From contig NZ_VKAA01000012.1 in NCBI RefSeq assembly GCF_007096635.1, forward strand, positions 1 to 64,000: a DNA stretch of 64,000 nt, given 5' to 3'. Made by a program: the position numbers and the translations under genes. This stretch comes from Mycolicibacterium sp. 018/SC-01/001 (lineage in GTDB: Bacteria; Actinomycetota; Actinomycetes; Mycobacteriales; Mycobacteriaceae). Of the stretch, positions 1 through 9,699 are shown piece by piece (within the stretch, counting starts at the first letter, position 1; every line of letters starts with the position of its first letter). Below the pieces are notes generated by a model that saw nothing but the letters and a program-made list of their open reading frames with translations, searched no databases and was not told the origin of the DNA.

Positions 1-846
1 GGTGCGGGGGCGGGGCTGGCAGCGGGGGCAGTAACACGACGAGCGGTTCATGAACTTCTCCCGCCGCATGATCGCCCCGCAGCGCCGGCACGGCTGACCG
101 TCGCGGCCGTAGGCGTCCAACGACCGGTCGAAGTAACCCGACTCCCCGTTGACGTTGACATAGAGGGAGTCGAACGACGTGCCGCCCTGGCCCAGCGCGT
201 CGGTCATCACCGCGGTGGCCGCGTCGAGCACCTCGGCCAGCTTCGCTTTCGACAGTCCCGACGCCAGCCGGGCCCCGTTGACCTTCGCCCGCCACAGCGC
301 CTCGTCGGCGTAGATGTTGCCGATGCCCGACACCACCGTCTGGTCGAGCAGCTGCCGCTTGATCTCAGAGTGCTTGCGCCGCAACACCGCAACCACGCTG
401 TCGCGATCGAAGTCGGGGTCGAGCGGATCCCGGGCGATGTGCGCGACGGGCACCGGGACCTCGGTGTCGTCGACGACGACCATGTCGGCGAGCATCCAGC
501 CGCCGAACGTGCGCTGGTCGACGAAGCTGAGCGTGGTCCCGTCGTCGAGGAGTGCGGCGATGCGCAGGTGGTTCTCGTTGGGCACGGGACCGAGCAGCAT
601 CTGTCCGCTCATGCCCAGGTGCACCACCACGGCCGAGCCGTCAGAGAGCTTGAGCCACAGGTACTTTCCGCGCCGTCCGGTCTCCGTGATCGTCATGTCG
701 AGCAGACGGGCGGTGAGGTCGGCCGGGCCCGCCTCGTGACGGCGCACCGCGCGGGGATGGTGCACCCGCACGGCGGTGAGGGTCTTGCCGGTGACGTGCG
801 CCGCCAATCCGCGCCGGACCACCTCGACTTCGGGAAGTTCAGGCAT
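1..846 (-). CDS. fpg: Formamidopyrimidine-DNA glycosylase (Fpg/MutM), 3' end outside window
   Basis: Bifunctional glycosylase/AP lyase that removes oxidised purines such as 8-oxoguanine. The protein starts [13 protein letters not shown], giving the catalytic Pro2 and Glu3; the conserved Lys is near residue 61 (GRRGKYLW). The C-terminal zinc finger is visible as CRRC and, 16 residues later, CYCPRC. The frame is still open at base 1 after 282 codons, so only a few residues and the stop are missing. The ATG lies inside the end of rnc (8-base overlap), which implies translational coupling. Identification is firm. Confidence 0.96.
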   Translation of the reverse strand, partial: MPELPEVEVVRRGLAAHVTGKTLTAVRVHHPRAVRRHEAGPADLTARLLDMTITETGRRGKYLWLKLSDGSAVVVHLGMSGQMLLGPVPNENHLRIAALLDDGTTLSFVDQRTFGGWMLADMVVVDDTEVPVPVAHIARDPLDPDFDRDSVVAVLRRKHSEIKRQLLDQTVVSGIGNIYADEALWRAKVNGARLASGLSKAKLAEVLDAATAVMTDALGQGGTSFDSLYVNVNGESGYFDRSLDAYGRDGQPCRRCGAIMRREKFMNRSSCYCPRCQPRPRT

Positions 847-1540
847 TCCGCTCTTCGGTCAGCGCGTTCCATGCGGCTGCGGCGGCTTTGAGCTCCGCTT
901 CCTTCTTCGTCTTGCCGACCCCGGTGCCGTATTCGCGCTCGGCGATCACGACGGTGGCGGTGAACTCCTTGTCGTGATCGGGCCCCGTCGAGGTCACGTT
1001 GTAGGCGGGCGCGCCGAGACCCCGGGCGGCCGTGAGCTCCTGCAGGCTGCTCTTCCAGTCCAGGCCCGCCCCCAGAGTCGGCGCGGTGTCCAGCAATTCG
1101 CTGAACAGCCGCAGGATCACCTCCCGGGTGACCGTCGCACCGTGCTCCAGATAGATTGCGCCCAAGAGGGATTCGACGCCATCGGCGAGGATGCTGGACT
1201 TGTCGGCACCGCCGGAATTCTCCTCCCCCTTGCCCAGCAGCAGGTAGTTGCCCAGACCCTTGTCCGACAGGCGGCGGCCGACGTCGGCGAGCGCCTGGGT
1301 GTTGACGATGCTCGCCCGTAGCTTGGCCAGATCGCCTTCGGACCGCTCGGGGTGGCGGTGGTAGAGCTCCTCGGTGATCGTGAGCCCCAGCACGGAGTCG
1401 CCGAGGAACTCCAGGCGTTCGTTGGTCGGCAGACCGCCGTGCTCGTAGGAGTAGCTGCGGTGGGTCAGCGCGACGGTGAGCAGGTCGGGCGGCAACCGCA
1501 CGCCGAGGGCTTCGAGCAGCGGTTCGCGATCGACCGTCAC
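839..1540 (-). CDS. rnc: Ribonuclease III
   Basis: Double-strand-specific endoribonuclease for rRNA and mRNA processing, 233 residues. The RNase III signature [13 protein letters not shown] is at about residues 41-53, with the metal-binding Glu and Asp in it, and a double-stranded RNA-binding domain fills roughly residues 160-230. The GTG at 1540 was chosen because it overlaps the upstream stop as GTGA and because family members begin just before this helix. A longer frame upstream lacks family resemblance. It is co-transcribed with the DUF177 gene and fpg. Confidence 0.95.
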   Translation of the reverse strand: MTVDREPLLEALGVRLPPDLLTVALTHRSYSYEHGGLPTNERLEFLGDSVLGLTITEELYHRHPERSEGDLAKLRASIVNTQALADVGRRLSDKGLGNYLLLGKGEENSGGADKSSILADGVESLLGAIYLEHGATVTREVILRLFSELLDTAPTLGAGLDWKSSLQELTAARGLGAPAYNVTSTGPDHDKEFTATVVIAEREYGTGVGKTKKEAELKAAAAAWNALTEERNA

Positions 1541-2145
1541 TGCTCGTCCCCGGCCGGCTCGCGGAACTGGGCGAGTTTGGCCCACCGCGGGTCGATCTGC
1601 TCGTGATGGTGCCCGGGCTCCGCCTCGGCAATCCTCACCCCGCACTCAGGGCACAGGCCGGCGCAGTCGGGGGTGCACACCGGCGCGAACGGCAACGCCA
1701 GGCCCACCGCGTCGATGATCGGCTGTTCGAGGTCGACGGTGTCGCTCCCGCCGTCACGGCCGACGCGGGGGATCTCGTCCTCCTCGGTGGTGGCCTCGGT
1801 GGTGCTGTCGGGATAGGCGTAGAGCTCGGTCAGGTCGATCGCGACGTCTCCGGTGACCGGGGTGAGGCAGCGGGCGCACTCGCCCTGGGTGGGTGCGGAG
1901 ACCGTGCCCGTGACGAGCACGCCCTCCGAGACCGACTCAAGCCGCAGATCGAGGTGCAGCGGCGCGTCCTGGGGGACCGCGATCAGGTCGAGGCCGATCC
2001 GCAACGGGCTCTGCACCGTCTCGTCGACGGTGATCATCGAGCCTGGCCGCCGACCGAGCCGGGAGATGTCGATGACCAACGGCGACCGTGACCCCCGGCG
2101 CGCCGCGGTGTCAACGCGCGTCGCCATGACATGCATCGTAGTCAC
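1537..2145 (-). CDS. DUF177/YceD family protein
   Basis: Protein of about 200 residues with the DUF177 pattern: an N-terminal segment containing DISRLGRRPGS, a C-x2-C pair (ECARC) near residue 90, an acidic middle (TEEDEIPR), and a C-terminal CTPDC and CPECG cysteine cluster that may bind zinc. Homologues sit before rpmF or rnc in many bacteria and are linked to 23S rRNA or ribosome biogenesis; the exact activity is not shown here. The start is uncertain: GTG at 2145, ATG at 2136 and ATG at 2127 are in frame and none has a strong ribosome binding site. Its stop overlaps the rnc start. Confidence 0.85.
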   Translation of the reverse strand: MTTMHVMATRVDTAARRGSRSPLVIDISRLGRRPGSMITVDETVQSPLRIGLDLIAVPQDAPLHLDLRLESVSEGVLVTGTVSAPTQGECARCLTPVTGDVAIDLTELYAYPDSTTEATTEEDEIPRVGRDGGSDTVDLEQPIIDAVGLALPFAPVCTPDCAGLCPECGVRIAEAEPGHHHEQIDPRWAKLAQFREPAGDEQ

Positions 2146-2193
2146 GGGCCCTGACAGCCAATACGGCCGTACCGGCAGTGCGAGCGTACGTGT

Positions 2194-2931
2194 CTACCGC
2201 GACACGTAGTCGTGGGTCCCGGCGGCGGTGCGCAGCTGATGCCGGCCGCGGCCCACCGAGCGGATGGTGCCGTTGAGGAAGTCCTCGAATTCGGCGAGCT
2301 TGCTGTCGACGTAGATATCGCATTCGCCGCGCAGGCGGTCGGCCTCGACATGTGCCGAGTCGATCATCCGGGTGGCCTCCGCGGTGGCTGTCGCGACGAT
2401 CTCGGTCTGGCTGACCAGTCGCTGCTGCTCCTTGATGCCTTCCTGGACGGCCTTCTCATAGGCCAGGTTGCCGCTCTCGATCAGGCGGTCCGCCTCGGAC
2501 TTGGCCCGGCCGGTGCTCGCCTCGTACTCGCGCTTGGCCGTCGCGGAGATACGCGCGGCCTCCTCGCGGGCCTCGGCGACCATGCGTTCGCTGTGCTGGC
2601 GCGCCTCCGCAACCATGCGATCGGCCTGCGCTTTCGCATCCGCCAACAGCCGATCGGCCTCGGCGCGGGCGTGGTTGACCATCGAGTCGGCCTCGGCGTT
2701 GGCCGTCGACACCGTCGATTCGGCGTGGTCCTTGGCTTCCCGCAGCATGGCGTCCCGGGCGTCGAGCACGTCCTGGGCGTCGTCGAGCTCGCCCGGGATC
2801 GCATCCTTGATGTCGTCGATCAGCTCGAGGACGTCGCCGCGCGGCACCACGCAGCCGGCCGTCATCGGCACACCGCGGGCCTCTTCGACGATGGCACCCA
2901 ATTCGTCGAGCGCTTCAAAAACTCGGTACAC
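2194..2931 (-). CDS. sepIVA: DivIVA-like septation protein SepIVA
   Basis: Coiled-coil protein of 245 residues resembling M. tuberculosis Rv2927c. The N-terminus MYRVFEALDELGAIVEEARG is followed by a long Ala/Glu/Arg-rich heptad region (about 60-200) with repeated DRMVAEAR-type units. In M. smegmatis SepIVA is reported to localise to the septum and intracellular membrane domain and to be essential for division. The GTG start at 2931 has a clear GGAGGG seven bases upstream. It is transcribed with the downstream DUF177-rnc-fpg block, separated by about 48 bases. Confidence 0.9.
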   Translation of the reverse strand: MYRVFEALDELGAIVEEARGVPMTAGCVVPRGDVLELIDDIKDAIPGELDDAQDVLDARDAMLREAKDHAESTVSTANAEADSMVNHARAEADRLLADAKAQADRMVAEARQHSERMVAEAREEAARISATAKREYEASTGRAKSEADRLIESGNLAYEKAVQEGIKEQQRLVSQTEIVATATAEATRMIDSAHVEADRLRGECDIYVDSKLAEFEDFLNGTIRSVGRGRHQLRTAAGTHDYVSR

Positions 2932-3035
2932 GGCGACACCCTCCAGGCGTTAGTTGTTAGTGACCAGTGTGCCTGGTGTTACGCCTGTGACTCGGTTTTG
3001 CTGATCGGTGTGTCGTCGTCCTATTCGGCGTCCAG

Positions 3036-3590
3036 TCAGCGCAGGGCTGCGCTGATCACGTCACGGGCGCGGTCGAGCATCGAGGCGAACGGACCCACCG
3101 CGAAGTTCAGCTTGGCCGATTCGACTCCCGGGTGTGGTCGGGTGGGAGCGATCGCCTCGGCGGCGACCATGCTCTTGAGCTCGCCCTCGTCGAGGTCGCG
3201 CTTGAGCTTGGTGAACTCCTCGGCCTCCTCGCGTTCGGCATGCTCGAGCACCGCCTCGCGAAACGCGGTCAGCTCTGTGATGAACTCGTCGGAGGCGATG
3301 TCCATCGACTCCAGTTCGGACAGCTTCTGTTTGGCCTCGTGCTCCTCCCGCAACCGGGCGTCGACGACCTCATCACCCGCCGCTCCGTCGGCCCGGGCGC
3401 GCGGATGCACGACCATCTCCTCGGCCGTCTCGTGCACCGCGAGCAGCTGGCGCAGTTCCACGAACGCCGTCTCGCGGGAGCTGGGTTCCGAAGCGTGCAG
3501 CACCTCCTCGAACAGATCCTTGATCAAGTTGTGCTGGTCGCGCAGAAACGCCACGACGTCGTCGGTCGATTGCACGAATGTCTCAACCAC
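3036..3590 (-). CDS. Hemerythrin HHE-domain protein
   Basis: Protein of 184 residues with a four-helix hemerythrin cation-binding layout. Metal-ligand candidates include the His in LRDQHNLIKDLFEE, the His residues around VHETAEEMVVHP, and EEHEAKQ plus LEHAEREEAEEF. Such proteins bind a di-iron centre and are linked in mycobacteria to oxygen, NO or redox sensing; the specific role here is unknown. GTG at 3590 was chosen over an upstream in-frame ATG because GGAGG lies eight bases before it. The gene occupies the position where M. tuberculosis carries its PDIM locus. Confidence 0.82.
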   Translation of the reverse strand: MVETFVQSTDDVVAFLRDQHNLIKDLFEEVLHASEPSSRETAFVELRQLLAVHETAEEMVVHPRARADGAAGDEVVDARLREEHEAKQKLSELESMDIASDEFITELTAFREAVLEHAEREEAEEFTKLKRDLDEGELKSMVAAEAIAPTRPHPGVESAKLNFAVGPFASMLDRARDVISAALR

Positions 3591-3667
3591 GGCAGATACC
3601 TCCGTTGCGCGGAATGCGGCGCGCGGGCTGTCGCGCCTCCCGCTCCCCCTACCCAGGGACTGCGGCC

Positions 3668-4144
3668 TCAACCGCGCAGTTTGGCCTGTAACCGGGAGTT
3701 GACGGCGGCGGGCAGCAGATCGGAGACGTCCCCGCCCAGGGTGGCGACCTCCTTGGCCAGGGACGACGAGACGAACGAATACCGAGGGGTGGTGGCGACG
3801 AAGAACGTGTCGACGCCGGCGACGTGCTTGTTCATCTGCGCCATCTGCAGCTCGTACTCGAAATCGGTTCCGGTGCGCAGACCTTTGACGATCGCGGTCA
3901 GACCCCGTTCCCGGACGAAGTCGACGACGAGGCCGCTGCCCGACTCCACCCGCAGGTTCGGCAGATGCGCTGTCGTCTCGGCGATCATCTCGATGCGTTC
4001 CTCGACGGCGAACATGCCCTTCTTCGCCGGGTTCACCAGCACGGCGACGACGACCTCGTCGAATTGGGCGGCGGCGCGTTCGAAGATGTCGACGTGGCCC
4101 AGCGTCACTGGATCGAAGGAACCCGGGCAGACAGCTCCGCTCAT
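3668..4144 (-). CDS. coaD: Phosphopantetheine adenylyltransferase
   Basis: Catalyses the fourth step of coenzyme A synthesis, adenylylating 4'-phosphopantetheine. The 158-residue length is typical. The nucleotidyltransferase motif [14 protein letters not shown] is at residues 8-21 with the catalytic His at 17, and the C-terminal [13 protein letters not shown] segment is present. The ATG at 4144 gives the conserved N-terminus [12 protein letters not shown]. It lies 53 bases downstream of rsmD, an order conserved in actinobacteria. Confidence 0.96.
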   Translation of the reverse strand: MSGAVCPGSFDPVTLGHVDIFERAAAQFDEVVVAVLVNPAKKGMFAVEERIEMIAETTAHLPNLRVESGSGLVVDFVRERGLTAIVKGLRTGTDFEYELQMAQMNKHVAGVDTFFVATTPRYSFVSSSLAKEVATLGGDVSDLLPAAVNSRLQAKLRG

Positions 4145-4197
4145 GGACGACGACGCTAGCAGGGGCCGGTCACGCCGACCATCTGCTGCCCGAAACC

Positions 4198-4764
4198 TCA
4201 GTCGGTGGAGCCGATTTCGAGACGCGTGTCGCCGTAGCGGCGCGGCGCATCGGCCGACCATCCGGCGGGCCAGGCGATCTCGGCCGCGGCCCTGGGGCGT
4301 TCGATGACGGCGACCGCACCCGAGGTCGTCCAGCCGTGGGCGAGTAGATCGCTCAGCAGTGCCTCCACCGTGGCGGTCGACACCTCGTACGGCGGATCGG
4401 CCAGGATGAGGTCGACGGCCCCCGGCGCGGGACCGGCCACCACGTTGGCGGCCGGTGCGCGCCGCACCTGCGCGCCGCGCGCACCGAGTGCGGCGATGTT
4501 CTGCTCGATGACCGCTGCCGCCCGGGCGTCGGATTCGACGAACACCACCGAGCGCGCCCCGCGCGAGAGCGCTTCGAGGCCGAGTGCTCCGGAGCCCGCG
4601 TACAGGTCGAGGACGTGCAGACCGCCGAAATCCAGGCGCGCGGCCAGCATGTTGAACAACGATTCTCGCACCCGATCCGTGGTCGGCCGGGTGCCGCGGC
4701 CCGACTTCTGTTGCGGCACGGCGATCCTGCGTCCGCCGTACGCGCCGGCGATGATCCGGGTCAG
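4198..4764 (-). CDS. rsmD: 16S rRNA (guanine966-N2)-methyltransferase RsmD
   Basis: SAM-dependent methyltransferase of 188 residues, the usual length. SAM-binding motif I is [19 protein letters not shown] and the catalytic motif IV is ADPPY. The conserved N-terminus [V/L][13 protein letters not shown] begins with CTG here: no ATG, GTG or TTG is found in frame close upstream. The CTG at 4764 shares bases with the pyruvate carboxylase stop (CTGA), mimicking the GTGA/ATGA overlaps seen elsewhere in the window. A non-canonical CTG start is therefore the best explanation. Confidence 0.88.
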   Translation of the reverse strand: MTRIIAGAYGGRRIAVPQQKSGRGTRPTTDRVRESLFNMLAARLDFGGLHVLDLYAGSGALGLEALSRGARSVVFVESDARAAAVIEQNIAALGARGAQVRRAPAANVVAGPAPGAVDLILADPPYEVSTATVEALLSDLLAHGWTTSGAVAVIERPRAAAEIAWPAGWSADAPRRYGDTRLEIGSTD

Positions 4765-7700
4765 CGCGGATTCCCGCCGGCCGCGCCGACGACCACGAGC
4801 AGGTCCCCACCCTCCACCTGGGCGGTGGCCGAGACGGCGACACGGGTCACCGTGCCGGCCTTGGGCGCGGTGATCGCGGCCTCCATCTTCATCGCCTCGA
4901 TCGTCGCGATGGTCTGCCCGGCCTCGACTGTCTCTCCCTCGGCGATGCCGACGGTCACCACGCCGGCGAACGGGGCGGCGATGTGGTCGGGGTTGGTGCG
5001 GTCGGCCTTCTCGGCGGCGGGCACCTCGCTGGCCACGCTGCGGTCTCGGACGACGACGGGGCGCAATTGGCCATTGATGATGCACATGACGGTGCGCATC
5101 CCGCGCTCGTCGGGCTCGGAGACTGCTTCCAGACCGATCAGCAACTCGACGCCGCGTTCGAGGGTGACGCGGTGTTCGTCACCGTGGCGCAGCCCGTAGA
5201 AGAACTGGTTGGCCGACAGGCTGGAGGTGTCGCCGAACTGTTCCCGGTGCGCCTCGAATTCCTTGGTGGGCCCGGGGAACAGCAGTCGGTTCAGCGTCGC
5301 CTGCCGCTCCGGGCCGGCCTGACCGAGCGCCTTCTCGTCCTCGGCACTCAGCTCGGCCGCCGGTTTGGCTGCTGCGCGGCCGGCCAACGCCTTGGTGCGC
5401 AACGGTTCCGGCCATCCACCGGGCGGATCACCCAATTCACCGCGCAGGAACCCGATCACCGAATCGGGGATGTCGAAACGGTCGGGCTCGGCGGCGAATT
5501 CGTCGGCGGTCACGCCCGCACCCACGAGGGCCAGCGCCAGGTCCCCCACCACCTTCGACGACGGCGTGACCTTGACCAACCGGCCCAGGATGCGGTCGGC
5601 GCCGGCGTAGGCGGTCTCGATCTCTTCGAAGCGGTCGCCGAGACCGAGCGCGGTGGCCTGCTGTCGGAGATTGGACAGCTGGCCGCCCGGGATCTCGTGG
5701 GTGTACACCCGGCCCGTCGGCGTGGTGGGGCCGGCCTTGGCGACATCGAAGGGCGCGTAGACCTTTCGCAGCGCCTCCCAGAACGGTTCGAGCTCGCAGA
5801 CCGCCGCCAGCGACAGGCCGCTGTCGTATTCGGTGTGCGCGGTCGCCGCCACGATCGAGCTCAAGGCCGGCTGGCTGGTGGTTCCGGCGAGCGGTGCCGA
5901 GGCGCCGTCGACGGCACTGGCGCCGGCCTGCCACGCGGCCAGATAGGTGGCCAGCTGCCCGCCCGGTGTGTCGTGGGTGTGCACGTGCACCGGCAGGTCG
6001 AAGCGACTGCGCAGCGCGCGCACCAGCGTCGCGGCGGCCTGCGGCCGCAGCAGCCCGGCCATGTCCTTGATCGCGAGCACGTGCGCGCCGGCCTGGACGA
6101 TCTGCTCGGCGAGGGTCAGGTAGTAGTCGAGCGTGTAGAGGTTCTCCCCCGGATCCGACAGGTCACCGGTGTAGCTCATCGCGACTTCGGCGACGGCCGT
6201 GCCGGTTTCGCGCACCGCGTCGATGGCGGGCCGCATCGAGTCGACGTTGTTGAGTGCGTCGAAGATCCGATAGATGTCGATACCGGTCGCGGTCGCCTCC
6301 TGGACGAATGCGTGCGTCACCGACTCGGGGTACGGGGTGTATCCCACCGTGTTCCGGCCGCGCAGCAGCATCTGGAGGCAGATGTTCGGCACCGCTTCGC
6401 GCAGGGCCGCCAGCCGCTCCCACGGGTCCTCCTTGAGGAACCGCAGCGCCACATCGTAGGTCGCGCCGCCCCAGCACTCGATCGAGAGCAGCTGCGGGGT
6501 CATCCGGGCGATGTGCGGGGCCACCATCAGCAGTCCCGAGGTACGGATGCGGGTGGCCAGCAGCGACTGGTGCGCGTCGCGGAACGTGGTGTCGGTGACG
6601 CCGAGCGCTTTCGACTCGCGCATCCAGCGGGCGAAGCCCTCGGGCCCGACCTCGGTCAGCAGGTGCTTGCTCCCCCGCGGCGGCATCGTGTCGAGGTCGA
6701 TGGCGGGCAGTTTGTCCTGCGGGTAGACCGTGGAGGTTCGCGGGCCGTGCGGTTGGTTGACGGTGACGTCGGCGAGGTAGTTGAGGATCTTGGTGCCGCG
6801 GTCGGCGGGTGAGCGTGCGGTGAGCAGATAGGGCCGTTCGTCGATGAAGGACGTGGTGACGCGGCCGGCCCGGAAGTCCGGATCGTCGACGACTGCCTGC
6901 AGGAACGGGATGTTCGTCGAGACTCCGCGCACGCGGAACTCGGCGAGCGCGCGGTGCGCACGGGCCACCGCGGTCTCGAAATCCCTTCCGCGACAGGTCA
7001 ATTTGACGAGCATCGAGTCGAAGTGGGCGCCGATCTCCGCGCCGAGCACGGCACCGCCGTCCAGCCGGATGCCCGCGCCGCCGGGTGAGCGGTAGGCCGT
7101 GATCCGGCCGGTGTCGGGCCGGAATCCATTGGCGGGATCCTCGGTGGTGATCCGGCACTGCAGCGCGAATCCGCGCGGCGCTGTCAGCGCGTCCTGGCTC
7201 AGTCCGAGGTCGGCGAGCGTCATGCCGGAGGCGATGCGCAGCTGGCTGGCCACCAGGTCGACGTCGGTGATCTCCTCGGTCACCGTGTGCTCCACCTGGA
7301 TTCGCGGATTGCATTCGATGAACACGTGGTGGCCGCGTTCGTCGAGCAGGAATTCCACCGTGCCGGCGCACGAATAGCCGATGCCGCGCGCGAACGCGAC
7401 GGCGTCGTCGCAGATGCGCTGCCGCAGTTCGGCGGGCATGTTCGGGGCCGGCGCCAACTCGATGACCTTCTGGTGGCGTCGCTGCACGCTGCAGTCGCGC
7501 TCGAACAGGTGCATGACGTTGCCGTCGTTGTCGGCGAGGATCTGCACCTCGATGTGGCGGGGGTTGAGCACCGCCTGTTCCAGGTACACGGTCGGATCGC
7601 CGAACGCCGATTCGGCTTCGCGGCTGGCCGCGTCGACAGCTTCGGCCAGCGCGTCGAACTCGGTGACCCGTCGCATGCCGCGCCCGCCGCCGCCCGAGAC

Positions 7701-8186
7701 GGCCTTGACGAACAGCGGGAACTCCATGTCGCGGGCCGCGGCGACGAGCTCGTCGACCGACGACGACGGCGCCGACGACGCCAACACCGGTAGCCCGGCG
7801 GCCCGGGCCGCCTCGATCGCGCGCGCCTTGTTGCCGGTCAGCTCGAGGACGTCGGCGCCCGGCCCGACGAACGTGATACCGGCGGCTGCACACGCGGCGG
7901 CCAATTCGGGGTTCTCCGAGAGGAATCCGTACCCGGGATAGACGGCGTCGGCGCCCGCTTCCAGCGCGACCCGCATGATCTCGTCGACCGACAGATAGGC
8001 CCGCACGGGGTGGCCGGTCGCCCCGATCTGATAGGACTCGTCGGCCTTGAGCCGGTGCAGCGAGTTGCGATCCTCGTAGGGGTACACCGCGACGGTGGCG
8101 ATGCCCATCTCGTAGGCGGCGCGGAACGCCCGAATGGCGATCTCACCGCGATTGGCGACGAGGACTTTGGTGATCTGACCGGGCAC
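4761..8186 (-). CDS. pyc: Pyruvate carboxylase
   Basis: Anaplerotic biotin enzyme converting pyruvate and bicarbonate to oxaloacetate, 1141 residues in one chain. Domain order is biotin carboxylase (about 1-450, starting [17 protein letters not shown], with an ATP-grasp glycine loop GGGGRGM), carboxyltransferase (about 530-820, [11 protein letters not shown] metal/pyruvate site), a connecting domain, and a biotinyl domain with EAMKMEA; the biotin lysine is at about residue 1100. The start is GTG. rsmD follows with a four-base overlap. Confidence 0.96.
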   Translation of the reverse strand: MPGQITKVLVANRGEIAIRAFRAAYEMGIATVAVYPYEDRNSLHRLKADESYQIGATGHPVRAYLSVDEIMRVALEAGADAVYPGYGFLSENPELAAACAAAGITFVGPGADVLELTGNKARAIEAARAAGLPVLASSAPSSSVDELVAAARDMEFPLFVKAVSGGGGRGMRRVTEFDALAEAVDAASREAESAFGDPTVYLEQAVLNPRHIEVQILADNDGNVMHLFERDCSVQRRHQKVIELAPAPNMPAELRQRICDDAVAFARGIGYSCAGTVEFLLDERGHHVFIECNPRIQVEHTVTEEITDVDLVASQLRIASGMTLADLGLSQDALTAPRGFALQCRITTEDPANGFRPDTGRITAYRSPGGAGIRLDGGAVLGAEIGAHFDSMLVKLTCRGRDFETAVARAHRALAEFRVRGVSTNIPFLQAVVDDPDFRAGRVTTSFIDERPYLLTARSPADRGTKILNYLADVTVNQPHGPRTSTVYPQDKLPAIDLDTMPPRGSKHLLTEVGPEGFARWMRESKALGVTDTTFRDAHQSLLATRIRTSGLLMVAPHIARMTPQLLSIECWGGATYDVALRFLKEDPWERLAALREAVPNICLQMLLRGRNTVGYTPYPESVTHAFVQEATATGIDIYRIFDALNNVDSMRPAIDAVRETGTAVAEVAMSYTGDLSDPGENLYTLDYYLTLAEQIVQAGAHVLAIKDMAGLLRPQAAATLVRALRSRFDLPVHVHTHDTPGGQLATYLAAWQAGASAVDGASAPLAGTTSQPALSSIVAATAHTEYDSGLSLAAVCELEPFWEALRKVYAPFDVAKAGPTTPTGRVYTHEIPGGQLSNLRQQATALGLGDRFEEIETAYAGADRILGRLVKVTPSSKVVGDLALALVGAGVTADEFAAEPDRFDIPDSVIGFLRGELGDPPGGWPEPLRTKALAGRAAAKPAAELSAEDEKALGQAGPERQATLNRLLFPGPTKEFEAHREQFGDTSSLSANQFFYGLRHGDEHRVTLERGVELLIGLEAVSEPDERGMRTVMCIINGQLRPVVVRDRSVASEVPAAEKADRTNPDHIAAPFAGVVTVGIAEGETVEAGQTIATIEAMKMEAAITAPKAGTVTRVAVSATAQVEGGDLLVVVGAAGGNPR

Positions 8187-8214
8187 GGTTCACCTTAACC
8201 CGATGGCGTGCAGG

Positions 8215-8850
8215 TCAGATGAGGGTCGACCAGTAGTCCCAGAACCGCTCGAGGATCAGCAGCACCACCGCGGTGAACCACAGCACGACCAGCGACCAGC
8301 GCCATGTGTGGACCGCTCGCACAACGGGGTTGGCACTGCGCTCCGGCTGCAGGGCAATCGAGGCGGCGACCACGAGCAGCGGGATCGTCACGCTCCACAC
8401 CACCATGCAGTACGGGCAGAGCGCGCCGATGCGGTACAGGCTCTGGAAGATCAGCCAGTGCACGAACACCGTGCCCAACAGCGTGCCGGCGGCCAAGCCT
8501 GCCCAGTACCAGCGGGGCAGCGCGACTCGGGCCACGGCCAGCACACCGGTCACCACCACCACGGTGAAACCGACGATGCCGAGCAGCGGATTGGGGAAAC
8601 CGAACACCGACGCCTGGTGGGTGACCATCACCGAACCGCACGACAGCACCGGGTTGATGCTGCAGGACGGGACGTACGACGGGTTGATCAGGATCTCGAT
8701 CTTCTCGATCGTCAGCGTCAGCGCGGACGCCAAGCCGATGACCCCGGCGATCAGCACCCACCACGCGCTGCGACGCGGCACCGCGACACCGTCGGACCCG
8801 CCGGCCGACTCATCGGCCTGCTCGACGGGACCTGCCGCGGCGACGGTCAT
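8215..8850 (-). CDS. Vitamin K epoxide reductase (VKOR) family membrane protein
   Basis: Integral membrane protein of 211 residues with about five transmembrane helices. It carries the VKOR redox centre CPYC (Cys145, Cys148) and a second cysteine pair in the first loop (Cys63, Cys71). Bacterial VKOR re-oxidises the periplasmic thiol oxidase DsbA using quinone. Its ATG overlaps the stop of the thioredoxin-like gene upstream (ATGA), so the two are translated together as an oxidative protein-folding pair, as in the Rv2968c-Rv2969c arrangement. Confidence 0.92.
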   Translation of the reverse strand: MTVAAAGPVEQADESAGGSDGVAVPRRSAWWVLIAGVIGLASALTLTIEKIEILINPSYVPSCSINPVLSCGSVMVTHQASVFGFPNPLLGIVGFTVVVVTGVLAVARVALPRWYWAGLAAGTLLGTVFVHWLIFQSLYRIGALCPYCMVVWSVTIPLLVVAASIALQPERSANPVVRAVHTWRWSLVVLWFTAVVLLILERFWDYWSTLI

Positions 8851-9614
8851 GACGCCGGGGCCGGCGCGGCGGCGGGAGGCGCGGCTTGGAGGCCGGGCAC
8901 GTCACCGACGATGCTGCGGATCTTGGCGACGAAGTCGTCGGGAGTGCTCGGCTGGTAGTCCTCGCCGTTGATCTTGATGGTCGGTGTGGCCTTGATGCCC
9001 GCCGCGGCGGCCTGGCCCTTCACCATGTCGACGAAGCGACCCTTGGTGATGCATTCGGGCACCGTGCCACCGGCGCCGGCCTGGCGCGCCCACTCGATCA
9101 GGCGGGCGTTGTCCGGGAAGGTCGTCCCGGTTTCGCTGGGCTGCTGGGCGTAGAGCGCCGCGTGGAAGCGACGGAAGGCGTCGTTGGAGTCTTCGGCCAC
9201 GCAGTAGCCGGCCCCGCCGGAGCGCGACGAATAGTTCTGGTTCTGCGGCCGGTCCAGGATCGAGACCATGTAGTAGTCGGCGGCGATCACACCGGAGTCG
9301 ACGAGCTTGCTGATCGTCGGCCCGATCTGCTGTTCGAAGTTCCGGCAAGCGGGGCACAGGAAGTCCTCGTACATCGACACGACGGCCTTGGGATCGTCGG
9401 TGCCTTCCTTCTTGATGACACTCGCCGATGCCACGCGGATCGCCTGCGTCTCGCCGGACGAGGGCTGATCGTCGGCGGACATCACGATGTAGAGGACCAA
9501 GACGACCGCGAAGACTACGACGACCGACGTCAGACCGATCTGCACGAGCAGGTTGCGCTTGCGGTCAGCCGCCTTCAGGTCGTACCGCGCGTTCTTCTTG
9601 GGTTTCGTGGCCAC
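8847..9614 (-). CDS. DsbA-like membrane-anchored thiol-disulfide oxidoreductase
   Basis: Protein of 255 residues with a cytosolic Lys/Arg-rich start, one transmembrane anchor (about 23-45) and an extracytoplasmic thioredoxin fold. The active site is CPAC at residues 87-90 and the cis-Pro loop reads KATPTIKING. A second Cys pair in the alpha-helical insert (GYC, PEC) is also present. It introduces disulfides into exported proteins and is expected to be recycled by the VKOR protein encoded immediately downstream. The C-terminus is an Ala/Pro tail. Confidence 0.91.
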   Translation of the reverse strand: MATKPKKNARYDLKAADRKRNLLVQIGLTSVVVVFAVVLVLYIVMSADDQPSSGETQAIRVASASVIKKEGTDDPKAVVSMYEDFLCPACRNFEQQIGPTISKLVDSGVIAADYYMVSILDRPQNQNYSSRSGGAGYCVAEDSNDAFRRFHAALYAQQPSETGTTFPDNARLIEWARQAGAGGTVPECITKGRFVDMVKGQAAAAGIKATPTIKINGEDYQPSTPDDFVAKIRSIVGDVPGLQAAPPAAAPAPAS

Positions 9615-9699
9615 GGGGACAGAGTACCGGCGTCGCGGAGCAGCGAGGTGGACCAGGTGGACGAGGTGGCGCGCTCATCCGGCAGGGGGCCGGCCCGGT

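Noticed and set aside
2212..3702. Long plus-strand open frame of about 496 codons opposite sepIVA and the hemerythrin gene
   Set aside because: It is antisense to two genes with clear family identity and has only low-complexity composition; a typical GC-rich shadow frame.
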